A stretch of DNA of 64,000 nt from Cavia porcellus (taxonomy: Eukaryota; Chordata; Mammalia; Rodentia; Caviidae), in the NCBI RefSeq assembly GCF_034190915.1, contig NW_026947484.1, positions 80,981,982 to 81,045,981 of the forward strand. Direction: 5' to 3'. How positions within the stretch are numbered: the stretch's first letter is position 1; the number at the start of each line of letters is the position of its first letter. This document shows positions 1 to 12,575 of this stretch, piece after piece. The position numbers were made by a program, and so were the translations under genes. The notes under the pieces are model-generated. The model saw only the letters and a program-made list of their open reading frames with translations. It was not told where the DNA came from and did no database searches.

Positions 1-580
1 TTCTTATTCCCCCAGCTCCTGGAAACCACTATTTTTATTTTTGTTTCTATGGATATTTTTATTTCATGTATTTCTTATAAATGGAAGCATATACTATGTG
101 AACTTTTGTGTTTACTTTCTTTCATTTAGCATAATGCTTTCCGTGTTCATCTATGTTGTAGCATATGGAATTCTTTCAGTTTGTGGCTGAATAATTTTCT
201 AGTGTGTGTTTATTCCACATCACATTTTATTAATCCATTTATCAAGTGATGGACATTTTGGTAGTCTCCACTCTTTGGCTATTACTAATAGAACTGTTAT
301 GAATATTAAAATACAAGTTCTTATGTGAATATGTTTTCACTCCTTTGGGCCTATACCTAGACTTCTGGATTGTATGTTAATTTTGTTTCAATTTTTCAGT
401 AAGTGCAATGCTTTTCCGTAGCAAGTATACTACTTTATAATCCTAGTATTGATAAACTAAGATTGTGGCTTCTCCAACCCCTCACAAACACTTGGTATTT
501 TCCATTTTTATATTATATTTATCCTAATGGACACCATAAAGTACCACTTAAAATGATAAAAATACCTTTTAGCAAGCTTC
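1..580 (-). mobile_element. Ancient L1M fragment (ORF2 3' part)
   Basis: The reverse complement reads as the 3' end of a mammalian-wide L1 ORF2 and adjoining sequence. Diagnostic stretches on the plus strand are 'catttagcataatgctttc' near 123 and 'ccatttatcaagtgatggac' near 235, the antisense of the usual L1 'add a plus-minus template' ORF2 tail. It is heavily diverged and has no usable frame. It was recognised by eye against the known L1M pattern, and the subfamily is not assigned. Confidence 0.7.
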
Positions 581-728
581 CTTATCTTGGTAAAGATTAT
601 GTGGCATTAACCTACCAACATTATTAAATTTAAATGCATACCTTTAAGTCTGAAGACAAGACATTACTGGGATGTCTTGTTCCCATCACTACTGCTTAAA
701 AATGACTAGAGGACCTGCCAATAGTCAT

Positions 729-779
<51 letters not shown>
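729..779. repeat. (TC)n microsatellite
   Basis: Almost pure TC dinucleotide run of about 50 bp with one TTTC interruption near its start. Confidence 0.95.
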
Positions 780-783
<4 letters not shown>

Positions 784-829
784 CTCTCTCAATGGTCTAA
801 GGTTTACAAAGAAAAACTGTCACTTCCAA

Positions 830-1514
830 GTGATAAGAAAAACCTATAGAATCAACAAATTATTAAAACTATGAAAATAGTTCAATATGGTTGATCAAAT
901 CAAAATCTACTTATACAAATCAGTTGCCATTTATCTATTCAATAGTCACTAACTAAAAATATAATTCACAATTATTTATAATGGATCAAAACTGTTAGCC
1001 AATTACTTAACCAACAATTCAGAGTCTCCATAGGAGAAGACTTTAAAATCCTAATAGTATATTTGATATATCCAAATCAAAATCACTTAGTGATTTTGAG
1101 TTGGATATATATAAATGAATGAAAATTTCAGGTGAACTTAGTTGATCTTAAGGAGAGAAAAACACTAGAGACTTGCTATCCCAGAAAAATGACATGCTGT
1201 GGAATCACAGTATGAAAAATAATGAAATAATGGCACAAGGTCAAAAAAAAAAAAAAAAACCAGACCAAATAAATAGAACATGAAGCTCAGTAAACAATAA
1301 AGGTGACTATATAAGTCAGTGGGGAAAATGTTTAATACAAGGTAGTCAGAAAATTAGTTCCATAGTTAGAGAAAAATAAAACTTATTGAGAAAACCAAAA
1401 TAAGACAGTATTTCTACCTAAATCAGAACCAAAAATGATCCTGACAAATGAAGGACACATGAGAAGTAAAATTGTAAAGTTGATAGAGGGACAGAAAAGG
1501 ACCTCTACTACTCA
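830..1514 (+). mobile_element. Ancient L1M ORF2 fragment, left half
   Basis: Diverged sequence follows the L1M ORF2 text in the plus orientation: 'acaaatcagttgccattta' near 916 and 'accaaataaatagaacatg' near 1263. No frame survives. The matching continuation of the same old element appears to resume after about 6310, so the minus-strand L1 at 1515-6305 seems to have inserted into it. An A-run at 1242-1259 lies inside this stretch. Confidence 0.5.
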
Positions 1515-4500
1515 ATTACATTGTTTTAATTTTATTTAAAGAAAAAAAGGGTAGAAATAATAATTTCAAAAAAAATAGAAATCACTAGTTGATAAGTTGT
1601 ATATTGTCCTCTTCGAAATAGTTGTTCCAGTTACAAAAGTTAAGCAAAATGGACATTTAAACAGCGAGACTGCAAACAGTTCTGTTCAGTGATCCAACGA
1701 AAACTTGGTAATATGGATATCAATCCTACACTTAAAACATACATGCAGTTACATCCTTTAGAGCACATTCTTTTCCTCTCCTTTTTTACAACAGCAATTA
1801 CACATTTTGGGTTTTATTGTTCATACATTTCTTATTATTACACTAGAGGCAGTGTGATATTTATAAATATGATTCTTATTTATTTCACTAATGAGGATAG
1901 CCTCAAGTTGTCTCCATTCTCCTATGAAGGCCTCAAGATCATCCTTTTTATAGCCGAGTATAATCTATTATATAAAAATACCACATCTTTTTCATCCACT
2001 GGGTGGTTGATGGACATCTTGGTTGTTTCCAAGATTTAGCTAGTAAAAATTGTGCTGCTATGAACATGGATGCACATACATCACTGTGATATGACCTTTT
2101 CAGTTTTTCTGGGAAAATACCCAGGAGGGGAATAGCTGGATTGAATGGAACTTCCAGTACTAGTCTTCTGAGAATTCTCCATACTGATTTCCATAGTGGT
2201 CGCACCAATCTACACTCCCACCAACAGTGGAGCAGTGTTCCTTTTTCCCTGAAACCTCGCCAATATCTGTTATCAGTTGATTTCTTGATGGCAGCCATCT
2301 GTCTGCAGTGAGATGAAATCTTAATGCTGTTTTAATTTGCATTTCTTGAGTAACCAGTGATGAACATTTCTTCATGTATTTATTTGCCATTTGTATATTT
2401 TCATCTGCAAAATGTGTATTCATCTCAGATGCCCATTTTTGGATAAGGTCTTTGAATTTGGAGGGCTTGATGTTTTTCAATTCTTTATATGTTCTGGATA
2501 TAAATCCTTTGTCTCAGGGATTTTTGGCTAAAATTATTTCCCATTCTGTGGGGTTTTTTTTCACTCTGTTGGTAATTTCTTTTGAAGTACAAAAACTTCA
2601 AAATATGAGATCCCAGTTATTGATTTCTTTGCCAGTACCATGCTGATTTTACCACTATGGCTTTGTAGTGTAGTTTCAAGTCAGGAATTGAGATGCCTCC
2701 TGCCTTGCCTTTGTTGTCCAGAATTGCCTTTGCTATTCTAGGTTTCTTCTGTTTTCAAATAAATTTTAGGAGTGTTATTCTCTAGATCTGTGAGATATGT
2801 TAATGGTATTTTGATTGGGATTGCATTAAATCTGTATAAGAGTTTTGGGGGTATGGCCATTTTCACAATGTTGGTTCTTCCTAGCCAAGAGCAAGAAATA
2901 TCCTTCCATTTTCTAATATCCTCTTCAATCTCCTTTTTTAGCATAGCATAATTTGTAGCACATAAGTCTTTTACATTCTTGGTTAGGTTGATTCCTGAGT
3001 TTTTTTTATTTTTTTAGATGCTACTGTGAAAGGTGATATTTCTGTAACTTCTGTCTCAGGGATTTTTTTGTTTGTGTACAGGAATGCTATTGATTTTTGA
3101 GAGTTAACTTTGTATCCAGCTACACTGCTGAATTTGTTTATTACTTCTGGTAGTCTTTTAATGGAGTTTTTTGGGTCTCCTATATAGAGTATCTTGTCAT
3201 CTGAAAATAGTGATAATATAACTTCTTCCTTTCCTATCTTTATTCCTTTATTCTCTCGCTCTCTTGTCCAATTGCCCTGGCTAGGGTTTCTAGAACTATA
3301 TTGAATAGAAGTGGTGATAGTGACATCCTTGTCTTGTTCCTGATTTTAAAGTGAAAGCTTTCAGTTTTTGTCCATTTAGTATAATGTTGGCTGTTGGTTT
3401 GTCACGGATGGCCTTTATAAGATTGAGATAGACACCATGTATTCTGAATTTCTGAAGGGTTTTTTATCATGAATGTATGTTGGACTTTATCAAAAGGTTT
3501 TTTGCAACTATTGAGATGACCATGTGGTTTTTGTTTTTGGCTCTGGTGATGTGGTGTATTACATTTGTTGATTTGTGTATGTTAAACCATCTCTGCCTTC
3601 CTGGAATGAATCCCATTCGGTCATGATGTATAATCTTATTGATGATTTGCTGCTTTCTATTTCCTAGTATTTTATTGAGAATCTTTGCATCAATGTTCAT
3701 TCGTGAGATGGCCTATAGTTCTCCTTTTTGTTTGGGTCTTTCTCTGATTTTGGTTTGAGACTAATACTTGCCTCTAGGAATGAGTTAGGGAGGATTGCTT
3801 CTCTTTCAATTTCATTGAAGAGTCTAAGCAGTTTGATGTCAAATATTCTCTAAATTTCTTGTAGAATTCAGCCATGAATCCATCGGGATCTGGGCTTTTC
3901 TCTGTTGGGAAGTTTTTAATTATGTTCTTAATTTCAACAGCTTATATTGGGTTATTCAAAACTGCTATATCATCTTGGTTGAGCCTTGGTAGTTCATATG
4001 TTTCTAGAAATCTGTCTCTTTCCTCTGTGTTTTCCACTCTGAGTAGAAAATTTCAAAGTATGTGTTCATGATCTTTTGAATTTCCATGGGATCTGTAGTA
4101 ATTTCCCCCTTTTCAGTCCTTATGGTGTGAATTTGGGTTTTTCTTTCTTTTTCTTGATAAGGTTAGCTAGAAGTTTGTCAATTTTATTTATTCTCTCAAA
4201 AAACCCAGCTTTTTGATTCATTTATTCTTTGTATTGTTTTTTAATTATAAATGCATTGATTTCTGCTCTAATCTTTACAATTTCCTCTGTTATATGAGCT
4301 TTGAGTTTGACTTGCCCTTCTTTTTCTAGAAACTTGAGATGAAGCATTAGGTTATTTGTGCTCATTCTGTTTCCTTGATATGACCATTTATTGCTTTATA
4401 TTTCCCTCTTAAGATCACTGTCATTGCATCCCACAGATTACAGAATGTTGTTTCCGCATTTTCATTGAATTGTAGGTGTTCCTTTATTTCTTATTTAATT

Positions 4501-6305
4501 TTGTCTGTAGCCCACTGGTGGTTCAAAAGTTTGTTATTTAATTTCCATGTATTTATGCAAGTCTTGTAATTTCTTTTGCTATTAATTTCCAATTTCAGTG
4601 CACTGTGGTTAGATAATATGCATGGGAAAATTCCAACCTTTGCAGTTACTTAAGAATGTTTTATGGGATAATATGTGGCCTATTTTGGAGAATATCCCAT
4701 GTGCAGCTGAGAAGAATGTGTATTCTGATGTGGTTGGGTGGAACATTCTGTAAACATCTACTAAGTCCAATTGCTCACAGGTATGATTTAGTTCTATTAT
4801 TTCTTTGCTGACTTTTTGTCTAGTTGATCTATTTCTTTGTGACAATGGGCTGTTAAGGTCCCCTGTTATAATTGTGTTCTTGTGTATTTGGTTTTTCATG
4901 TCCATTAGTATCTGTCTATGTAGTTGGGTGCTCCTGTATTTGGTGCATATATATTTATAATTGTTAGTTCTTCCTCTTGAATTTTTCCACTAATGAGTAG
5001 GTAGTAACCTTCTTTATCTCTTTTAATCCTTTTAGGTTAGAAGTTCACATTGTCTGCAAATTAGAATAGTTACCCCTGCTTTTTTCTGGATTCTTGTTGC
5101 ATGGAATACTGTTTTCCATCCTTTGACTTTTATGAGTTTCCTTTTGGGTCAGATGTGTTTCTTATGTACAGCACATTGTGGGATTACGTTTCTTGATCCA
5201 TTCTGTAAACCTGTTTCTTTTGATAGGTGAATTGAGGCCATTTTCATTTATGATATTACTGATATGTACTGGCTCGACTTTGCCATGTTATGTTCCAGTT
5301 GTTTGCTTTCTGCTTTTCCTCCTTATTTAATTGGTTGTCCTACCTGGTGGTTTCTTTCTGTTGTTCTGGGGATTGTAGTCACTTTTATCTCTAGTATGTC
5401 TTTCAATACTCTTTCTAGGGTTGGTTTGGTGGATGTTAATTTCTTCAGCTGTTCTTTGTCATGGAAGTACCTTGTTTCTCCATTAAATTTGAATGAAAGT
5501 TTTTCTGGGTACATCAGTCTGGGTTGATAGTTTTTTTCTTTTAGGGCTTGAAATACCTCATACCAAGCTTGTCTTGACTTGAGAGTTTGTGCTGAAAAGT
5601 CTGCTGTGATTCTGATGGTCTTTCCTTGATAGGTGAGTTGTGTCTTTTAACAGCTTTTAGTATTCTGTTTTTATGCTGTATGTCTGAGATCTTAATTATT
5701 ATACATGTGGGTATACATTTCTGTTGGTTGTAACTGTTTGGCATTCTATATGTCTCACTCATCTGCATATCAGATTTTTTCACCATTTTTGGGAAATTTT
5801 CTGCTATTCTGTGAATATTTTAGTTATGTCATTTGCATTGACTATTAATTTTATATTGTTGCTTTTGGTACCATCTTGAAGCTGCTGGATAGTCATTTCA
5901 TGCTGCTTTGTTATTTTTAAAAGTTTTATCCTTTCATGATCACTAATTGCTATCCTATCTTCAAGGTCCAAAATCCTATCCTCAGCTTCATTTAAACAGT
6001 TTTGCCAGCTTTGAATAGAAATTTTTTGTTTCTTGGATTCTCTGAGTTTGTTTCATGAATTCTGCTTGTTTTCTATATTGTTCATTCAAGGTTTCAATCA
6101 GTTTCCCATGCTCCTGTACTTTTTTGTCTATTTCTTCTTTAGATGTGCTCAGCAACTTCTTTACTAAGGTTGTTATTTCTATCTTTACATGGGAGAGTAC
6201 TTCTAATTTGATTTCCTCTATAGCCTCATGGAGCTGGTTTGTTTTTTTTTTTTTTTTTTTTTTTTTGTTTCACTCACTATCTTTTTAGAGATTTCCCGTG
6301 TGTTT
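1515..6305 (-). mobile_element. 5'-truncated, decayed L1 (minus)
   Basis: Reading the minus strand from about 6305 down: the coiled-coil and RNA-binding part of ORF1 (6300-5320), ORF2 endonuclease (about 5230-4600), reverse transcriptase (about 4400-2700) and the C-terminal cysteine-rich region (near 2250), then a short 3' UTR (about 1870-1515). Both ORFs are broken by many frameshifts and stops. Residues such as SYLG-type RT context, '[12 protein letters not shown]' and the ORF1 end 'YPEKLSFKFNGETRYFHDK' match the intact L1 at 41.2-49.1 kb. A 25-bp T-run at 6242-6266 is an A-expansion in the ORF1 coding strand. Its 3' UTR is only about 350 bp, unlike the 1.2-1.4 kb UTR of the younger elements. 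Ends are approximate, and no target-site duplication was found. Confidence 0.85.
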
Positions 6306-6309
6306 GATT

Positions 6310-7110
6310 ACATTTAAAAAGTAGAAGCAATAAAGAAAAATAGTATGCTTGATCACATAAAAGCTTAAGTTTTTACACTGATGGCAGATTAGGAAAATAT
6401 ATTTATGATATCTAAACTCAAAAACTGATTACTACTGTATCTGATTTGACTTTTACAAATACATGGAAAATTACTATAATTTCAATAAAATGTCACAATA
6501 TATTTGACATTTTCAAAAGGGTTAACATGCAGGTGAAATGATGCTCAGACCCCAAGCAAGTTAAGACAAAAATGAGATGACATTTCATGCATATTATATT
6601 GGCAAAAGTTAAAAAAAAAACTATAATGTGAGCTGCTAGCATGAGTACATAGGACTTGTGCTACAAGTACAGATTGATGTAGCTATTCACAAGAATAACC
6701 AAACATGCCTTAAACAACTTAAGCATACATGTATCTCATGATACAGCAACTCCACATCTAGACATATTTGTACATTTCAGCAAAATTTTCACATAGGCCT
6801 ATAAGGTAGCACATACTGCAGTGTTACTTATAGTGTGAAGAGCTGAAGGTTCTGTATGTTAAGTGTTTATCATTGAAAGAATGAGCAAAATGTGGGGAAT
6901 TCACATAAGTACTATGGAGCAATTGGAATGGATTAAATCTTCACATGATAATGAAAGACAAATCTCAAATACTATTTATATGTTTAAAAACACATGCACA
7001 AGAAGCAATGTGTAATTTTTTAAAACGTATAAAAACAAACACATTGGAATAACTGCCTATGAGACAAAAAGAACATAAGTAGAAAAAAAGGAATAGGGGG
7101 ACAATCATGG
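6310..7110 (+). mobile_element. Ancient L1M ORF2 fragment, right half
   Basis: Diverged plus-strand text follows the L1M ORF2 C-terminal region: a 'gggaaaatatttgc'-like stretch near 6390, an 'aatgcaaattaaaac'-like stretch near 6570-6620, and the antisense-free tail with 'gcaacttccactcct'-like, 'actatggagcaattgg' and 'gataatgaaagacaaatct' near 6745-6965. It appears to continue the element that stops at 1514. Confidence 0.5.
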
Positions 7111-7139
7111 TCTAATATGCTATATAATTTATATTTTCT

Positions 7140-7250
7140 GTCTTTATTATTCTGTAAACTTCACCATGGTAAGAGCCTTCACCCTTAACTCTTATACCTC
7201 AAGCACCAAGAAAATACCTAGTGCATAATAGGCACTCAAATTTTGTATAA
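7140..7250 (+). repeat. L2 LINE 3' end (probable)
   Basis: The stretch 'ctagtgcataataggcactc' at about 7218 and the preceding text resemble the L2 3' terminus (cap-site, 'agcacagtgcctggcacatagtaggcgctcaata' type). It is short and diverged. The 7250-8900 interval that follows shows no gene or repeat I can name. Confidence 0.45.
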
Positions 7251-8905
7251 TTAATATATAAAGATAGGGGCCTAGATGGTATCTAAAAATGAACAAACAA
7301 AAAGCCATGCATAGGTGAATAAAACCTAAAATAGGAGAATAGAATCAACCTAACTGCAAAAGAGGTTGTAGATTATGAAAATGGTATTGAAACATTAATG
7401 ATTTCACAAAATACCAAGATCATATTAAGGAAACACTTGGACACAATTTAGAAATATATTGTCTGCTTCATGATTCAACTTTCTGGCATAGGAGCTGGAG
7501 ACACGGCCTCCACCATCAGGATTCCCTAACAAGAAGCACAGTAATTTAAAATTCAAGTTATATATGACCAGTACTGAAAAAAAACACTTTAATGTCAGTG
7601 TATGAAACTGTGTCAGATAGAACATCAGAAGATTAAAACTGTGAATAAACTGATGAATTTAACACAGCACCACCTCCTGCTAGCAAAAGCTAAATAAAAA
7701 TTAATTTTATAGTCATACCATATGTACAATAAATGGCATAGTTATACTTCCTGTATTAGAAATACCTCTCTGAAACATCTAAGTTATTCACTGAAAATTA
7801 ACAGAACAGAATAAATGCCATCTTCTTGTATAGACTAATAATTTCAAAATTTTAACATGAATTCATTTATAACAAACCCATTTTTCTTTCACACATTTCA
7901 AAGCAACTGTGGTATATGATATTTCCACTTCAAATTATTCTTTCATAGTTTCCATATTAACAGAATAACAGTTATATAATATCGGATATATTTTTATTTC
8001 CTGAAAATTGTGTTTCTTTGCAGATTCCCTCTTACTGAACTAATGATATTTATTCCTCCAGGAGAACGTAAATAGCACCCAAAACAAAGAGGTCCTTAAT
8101 GAGCTCTGAGTTTTCAAGTTGAACATTTTTTATTAAGAAAACTATCTTCATTTTTTTTAAAGAAAACTTTATTGGGAAAAAAGATTTCAAACTCTTTAAT
8201 AGTAAATTCAAGTTTTTAATTCTGAAGGTAAAAGTTTGACTGTAGCATAGGTGGTGAGAAAGCGAAATTAGATATGAGAGAAATTTTTTAGCATAAAGCA
8301 GAAAGTACTACTCCTTGTCTGTCAGGGCAGGTTTTGACTGACATTTCTGAGGTTTCTAGTGCAGAAAATTCCAAAAACATGTTACTGGTAAAGGTAAAAC
8401 TTTCTCTTTGAATTCTATGCCATATATGGAGTCTAATAAGATGCCTAAAATATTATACCAATTACGAAGATAACCTTAAATGATTGGAGAAAATAAAAAA
8501 AAGCAGAGAAAACGAATTAAATCTTGTAACTCAAAGATGTTGTCCACCATCTTGCACGAGCATCACCAAGTTGTTACAAAGGTAGAATTTCAGACCCCAC
8601 ACCAGACCTACTGAATTAGACCCATTTTTGTACATTTATCCCTTTTTTACTTTTAGAACAAGGACTATATATTTTTGTCTTGCCCTAGGTTGGGTTAGGC
8701 CAATTACATAGCCGGTCCTGATGACAGTCCAAAAAAAAAAAAGCTTCATATGCTATATACTATGTAGAAAGCAGACTTCAAAAGTTGCCTATGAAAAGAT
8801 CAATGATGACTTCACTGGGAAAATGATACCTAAATTAGGTTTTCAAGGACAAAAAATTTGCCACATAAGAGCACTCCACAACGGGGAAGCTAGGAAAGGT
8901 ATGAC

Positions 8906-9076
8906 ATTTGTTTTGTTTGTTTGTTTGTTGTCTTTTTGAGACAGGGTCTTACTATACATTTCAGGCTGGCTTTGAGGTCACTTTGTTGCCCTGGCTGATC
9001 TCGAATTCACAACGATCCTCCTACACCTCATCCTTCCTAGTGCTAGGATTACGGCTGTGAGCCACCGCACCTGGAA
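8906..9076 (-). mobile_element. B1-like SINE (minus)
   Basis: The reverse complement begins 'ccaggtgcggtggctcac' and proceeds through 'taatcctagcactagg' (7SL A/B-box region) to 'agaccctgtctcaaaaag' with an (A/C)-rich tail (GTTT repeats on the plus strand at 8911-8928). The interval between 'gaattcgagatcagcc' and 'gtatagtaagaccc' contains two related blocks (agatcagccagggcaa and aagccagcctgaaatg), which looks like the internal 29-bp duplication of rodent B1. Confidence 0.85.
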
Positions 9077-9272
9077 GTCTCCACAATCATACGTGCACAC
9101 ATATTTCCTCTAAGTTTAAGGAAAAAAGCTTCGTGGTATATCCTCATTTTGTATATACTCAATATACTAGTTTTTAATTATTCTTATTTATCTACAAACT
9201 AGGCATAAATTCCATATCCCACTGCTCACTGTCTGACATAGCAAATCTGAGAAGAAATACATAGATTATTAC

Positions 9273-9579
9273 CTGGGTTTGTGACTGCGCCCCACACCGG
9301 GAAAGGCATTTCGGAACTTCCAAACTGGTCGGTGTCAAGGGCTTCAGTCTTCCCAGTGGCCTGGGGAACCAACTGTACCAAAGGGATTTCTTCCAACTGG
9401 AAGTGGCTCCAGTCAGTATCGCCACAGAGCTTTACTATTGCTTTCTGCAGATTGCTGCCGCACAGCTTCCTGGCTATACTGATCCCTATGTTCAGCTCGT
9501 CCAGCTGGTCCAGCTCTTGCGACAAGCAAATCAACAGGAGCCCGAGCCACAGCGAACTGAAACAGAAGAGCACCTTCAT
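9273..9579 (-). CDS. INSL6: INSL6 exon 1 (signal peptide, B chain, start of C-domain)
   Basis: Encodes the first 102 codons of insulin-like peptide 6, a secreted relaxin-family peptide known for testis expression and spermatogenesis. From ATG 9579-9577: hydrophobic signal peptide (about residues 3-20, with LWLGLLL as in the human protein), then the B chain ARKLCGSNLQKAIVKLCGDTDWSHF with Cys40 and Cys52 separated by 11 residues and followed by Gly, Asp and Trp as in human INSL6. The C-domain begins near residue 60. The frame ends in phase 1 at a good donor (CAG/GTAATA, GT at 9272-9271), the family's conserved intron position. An in-frame ATG at 9639 would add 20 residues before the signal peptide. 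I prefer 9579 because the signal peptide then starts at the N-terminus as in human. The A-chain exon is not in the window; the human intron is long, so it probably lies beyond position 1. No disabling change is seen. Confidence 0.87.
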
Positions 9580-10110
9580 CCTGCGCCCCCAGCAGGCCTG
9601 GGATCCACAACCGCCCCAGCCTCTCCCGGCCGAGCCCACCCGGCCCCGCCCGCGCCCCCTACCGGCGGCTGCGGAAGCTGCGCAGACCTTAACAGCGCAC
9701 TGAGTTCCTGGGCCTGCGCTTCCGGTCTCCCTCCGCTCTCCCTCCGCTCTCCGGAAGTCGGAGGTAGCAGGCTTTGGCTTTTAAAAAGTCAAAACTACCT
9801 TTTATCCCAGGATTGATTCCTTTTTGTTGTCTCCCTATTTGGAAGTCTCCACATGAAATGTGAGAACCCAGCACTCCTGTTAACCAGTAAAGTCTCCCTG
9901 AAAGACGTCGCCTGAAAGACGGTGCTGGAAAAGCATTTCCCACCTTCAGCCTGGTTGTTAGCGAAGCACGCGGTAGCTCCGCGAAACCTCTCCTCCGGCT
10001 CTTCCGGCTGGCGGGGAGTCGCTGTGTGCTGGTTTCTGCTCTTGTTTGACAACCCCTTTCCTGGGATCTGAGCTTCGCGGGGACAAGGTGTAGTGGTTCT
10101 TGCTTTCCAT
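9560..10110. promoter_or_regulatory. GC-rich INSL6 upstream/promoter region
   Basis: An island of GC- and CpG-rich sequence in AT-rich surroundings covers the start of INSL6 exon 1 and about 500 bp upstream of it (upstream is toward higher coordinates). It holds a tandem 'ctccctccgctct' repeat at about 9727-9752. Several overlapping open frames on both strands here are explained by the GC-rich composition. It is called a promoter region only from its position and composition. Confidence 0.5.
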
Positions 10111-10287
10111 TGCACTCTACCTTCTGTTTTATGTGTGGTTGGCCATCAAGCACGTGTTTGAAACGTCTGTGTAGTAGAGTATGCGTATGTAATGTTTTAA
10201 AGTCAACTCAGAGCTACTATTGAAAATTCCTGTTGGTTTTGCAAGGGAAGTAAGCCTTAGCCACAGTTTTCAGAAGAAAGAATTCAG

Positions 10288-10374
10288 GGTTGCAGTCGAT
10301 ACCAGGGATCGAACTCATGACCGCCTGCTTGCAAGGCAGATGTTTATGCCGCTGAGCTAAATCCCCAGCCCCCA
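10288..10374 (-). mobile_element. tRNA-derived ID-like SINE (minus)
   Basis: The reverse complement contains 'ggggatttagctcagcggca' (A box) and 'gagttcgatccctggta' (B box), tRNA-like polymerase III promoter boxes. The same family occurs at 62.9 kb. It is not a functional tRNA gene: the acceptor stem is unpaired and the element continues as a SINE. The flank to 11180 holds nothing I can name. Confidence 0.85.
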
Positions 10375-11189
10375 GAAGTTTATTTTTTTTCTAACCCCCC
10401 CCACCTACTTATTATTTGCGATGCAGGTTTGTTGCTGAATTGTAACCGTTTGCTTTGTAAGAGAAGCAGCATAAAGCACAAGTTTAAACGGATTAATTTT
10501 GCTCATGTGAGAAGACTCAGGAAAGTGAAGCACAGTTAATATGGGCTGCTTAATTATTTTCAATGAAATTTTATTTTATTGTACAGTGTTTTTTTAGAAA
10601 CACTTTTTTAAAAGAAATTTGTACCATCAACCCAGAAGGGAGTAATTGGGGTGATCTTAGAACCAGTTACCTTTAGTATAGCAAAGCCTGAGATACGCTC
10701 CAGTTAGTTGTTGATCTCACTTCCTTTTACAGTATTTTCCCTCTTTCCTATTTTCTGAGTTTACATTTTTTTTTCCATTTTCCATTCCCATAGTTGTCCC
10801 CTGCTTCCCAGTGGCATCCATGAATGCTGTTAGATTAATTGACCATCAGGTTTTTTGAAAATTTGAAATAATATAAATTAGCATAATTTCATCATGTTCC
10901 TAACAACTAATATCTTAAGTGTGTCCTAGTTGGAACTTTATCAGGGAGGCCCTGTGCGGAAGGAAAATATCCATCATATTTAGAGAAAGATTAAAACAAA
11001 TTCTGAAGTGATATGTATCAGAACTTGGTGATCTGATTGAAACCCCCATTCTATTTGTAGTCTTTATAGCCGCATCCTGCTTTGTATTTCCCCTGTAGCA
11101 TTCATTATAAATTGACATACTGTGTATTTTAAGTATTTACTGTCACCTGCTGTGTGATGGTATATGCCTTCCAGGTAGGAATCTTTATG

Positions 11190-11245
11190 TTTTATTTACC
11201 TGGCTATCCTCTGTGCCTAAACAGTGCTTGGCATTCAGTAGGATT
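11190..11245 (+). repeat. L2-like fragment (probable)
   Basis: The stretch 'cagtgcttggcattcagtag' resembles the L2 3' end. The B1-like SINE at 11246 interrupts it, and a possible continuation lies near 11440-11470 or 11680-11705 ('aacaaatatttgttgtatga'). Confidence 0.4.
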
Positions 11246-11376
11246 TATTGTTGTTGCTGTTGTTGGTTTGGAGAAAGGGTCTTGCTATACATTTCAGGCT
11301 GGCCTCAAACTCATGATTCTGTTGCCTCAGTCTCCCAAGCGCTGGGATCACAGGTGTGTGTCACCATACCCAGCAA
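11246..11376 (-). mobile_element. B1-like SINE without the internal duplication (minus)
   Basis: The reverse complement reads 'tgctgggtatggtgacacac', 'gatcccagcgcttgggag' and 'gaggccagcctgaaatgtat', then an (AAC)n-like tail. Compared with the copy at 8.9 kb it lacks the duplicated block between 'gagtttgaggccagcc' and 'tatagcaagaccc', as in proto-B1 forms. The stretch 11480-12400 holds only AT-rich intergenic sequence. Confidence 0.85.
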
Positions 11377-12414
11377 TAGGTTCTTAATTAACTTAATGTT
11401 AATAATATAATGACAAATCAGTGACATGCTAATATAATTGTATAGTATTTGGTGAATTAATGAATGAACTTCCTGAAAATCTGTTACTTTTTCTTTTATA
11501 CTATATTTCATACTTGTCATAATTTTAGCTCTTTATTGCACTATGGTGAATTTTTTAAAAATTGTGTAATTATCTGTCTTTTTTTTTTTTTACCACTTTT
11601 AAGTCTGTTAATAAGGGAGGCCATTTTTGGTTCATATTTATTGCCTGTTATGTAGGACAGTCTTTACTAATTAGACCTTTAACAAATATTTGTTGTATGA
11701 ATGAATACATTCTTAACTGTTAATATTTGTTTTTCACAAGATTCAAAGGATTTATCAAACCAAATTACTATTGAAATAAAATTTTTTAATTTTGAAGATA
11801 GTAAGATAGAACAATAAAGCAAAACAACAATGATAAGACAGCAGGAAATTACAATAATTACTATATTGTATATTGTTATCCTGTTCTGGCTCACATGGTG
11901 GGGCTGTAGCCACCTTTTTGGTTCTCCCTAGTGGTGAAATGAAATATTTTGAGTCAATACAGTTATTATGATGCCATTGAGTACCTCACATATTAGTATC
12001 CTGTTTTATATACTTATTCCAGAACATTGTTATAAAATGGAGCTGCCCAATACACCACATTTGTTTATTTATAAGTGGCATTTAATTTAGGCAAGATAAA
12101 ATCTAAAGGATTAAGAGTCTTGCAAGAACGTTTGTTTTTCAAGTTATTCTAGTTTTGTATGTTGTTGATAAATTGATGTAGGTACCATGATATTTATGGT
12201 TTAGTCCTTTACATTTTTGGTTTAGCAATATAAATTTGGGATATAATTAATTATAAATGTTTGCTTCCAATATGGGTGATCCCCTCTTTTACTTTCAGTC
12301 CAATTTATTGTTTGCCTTCTACACAATAGAATTGTTCATTTTAATTCTCTATTCTCAGTGCTTATAAATGGTAGTTATTAATAATGTATCCTGAGAGAAT
12401 GATAACATCATTTG

Positions 12415-12568
12415 TTGAGTGACTACAGCATGCCAGGCGTGATTCTGAGTGCTTATCCATGTTTTATTTCATTTAAGCCTTTTAGAAATCATATGAATTA
12501 GTACTCTATTTATGCTCATTTTGTAAATGAGGGCACTCAGACGTAGAGAGATTAAGAAGCTCTTTAAG
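12415..12568 (+). mobile_element. MIR SINE fragment
   Basis: 'gcatgccaggcgtgattctg' and 'cattttgtaaatgagggcac' followed by 'agagagattaagaag' match the core and 3' half of the ancient mammalian-wide MIR. It is interrupted at about 12570 by the ID-like SINE. Confidence 0.65.
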
Positions 12569-12575
12569 ATTGTAG

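Noticed and set aside
9281..9816. Open frames of up to 140 codons on the plus strand across INSL6 exon 1 and its GC-rich upstream region
   Set aside because: They are antisense or alternative-frame readings of INSL6 exon 1 and CpG-rich promoter sequence, with no known domain or splice structure.
9689..10153. 154-codon minus-strand frame upstream of INSL6
   Set aside because: Lies in the CpG-rich promoter region, has no recognisable domain, and ends before exon 1.
10288..10374. tRNA gene candidate
   Set aside because: A and B boxes are present but the cloverleaf does not close and the same text recurs as a SINE with tail and TSD at 62.9 kb.
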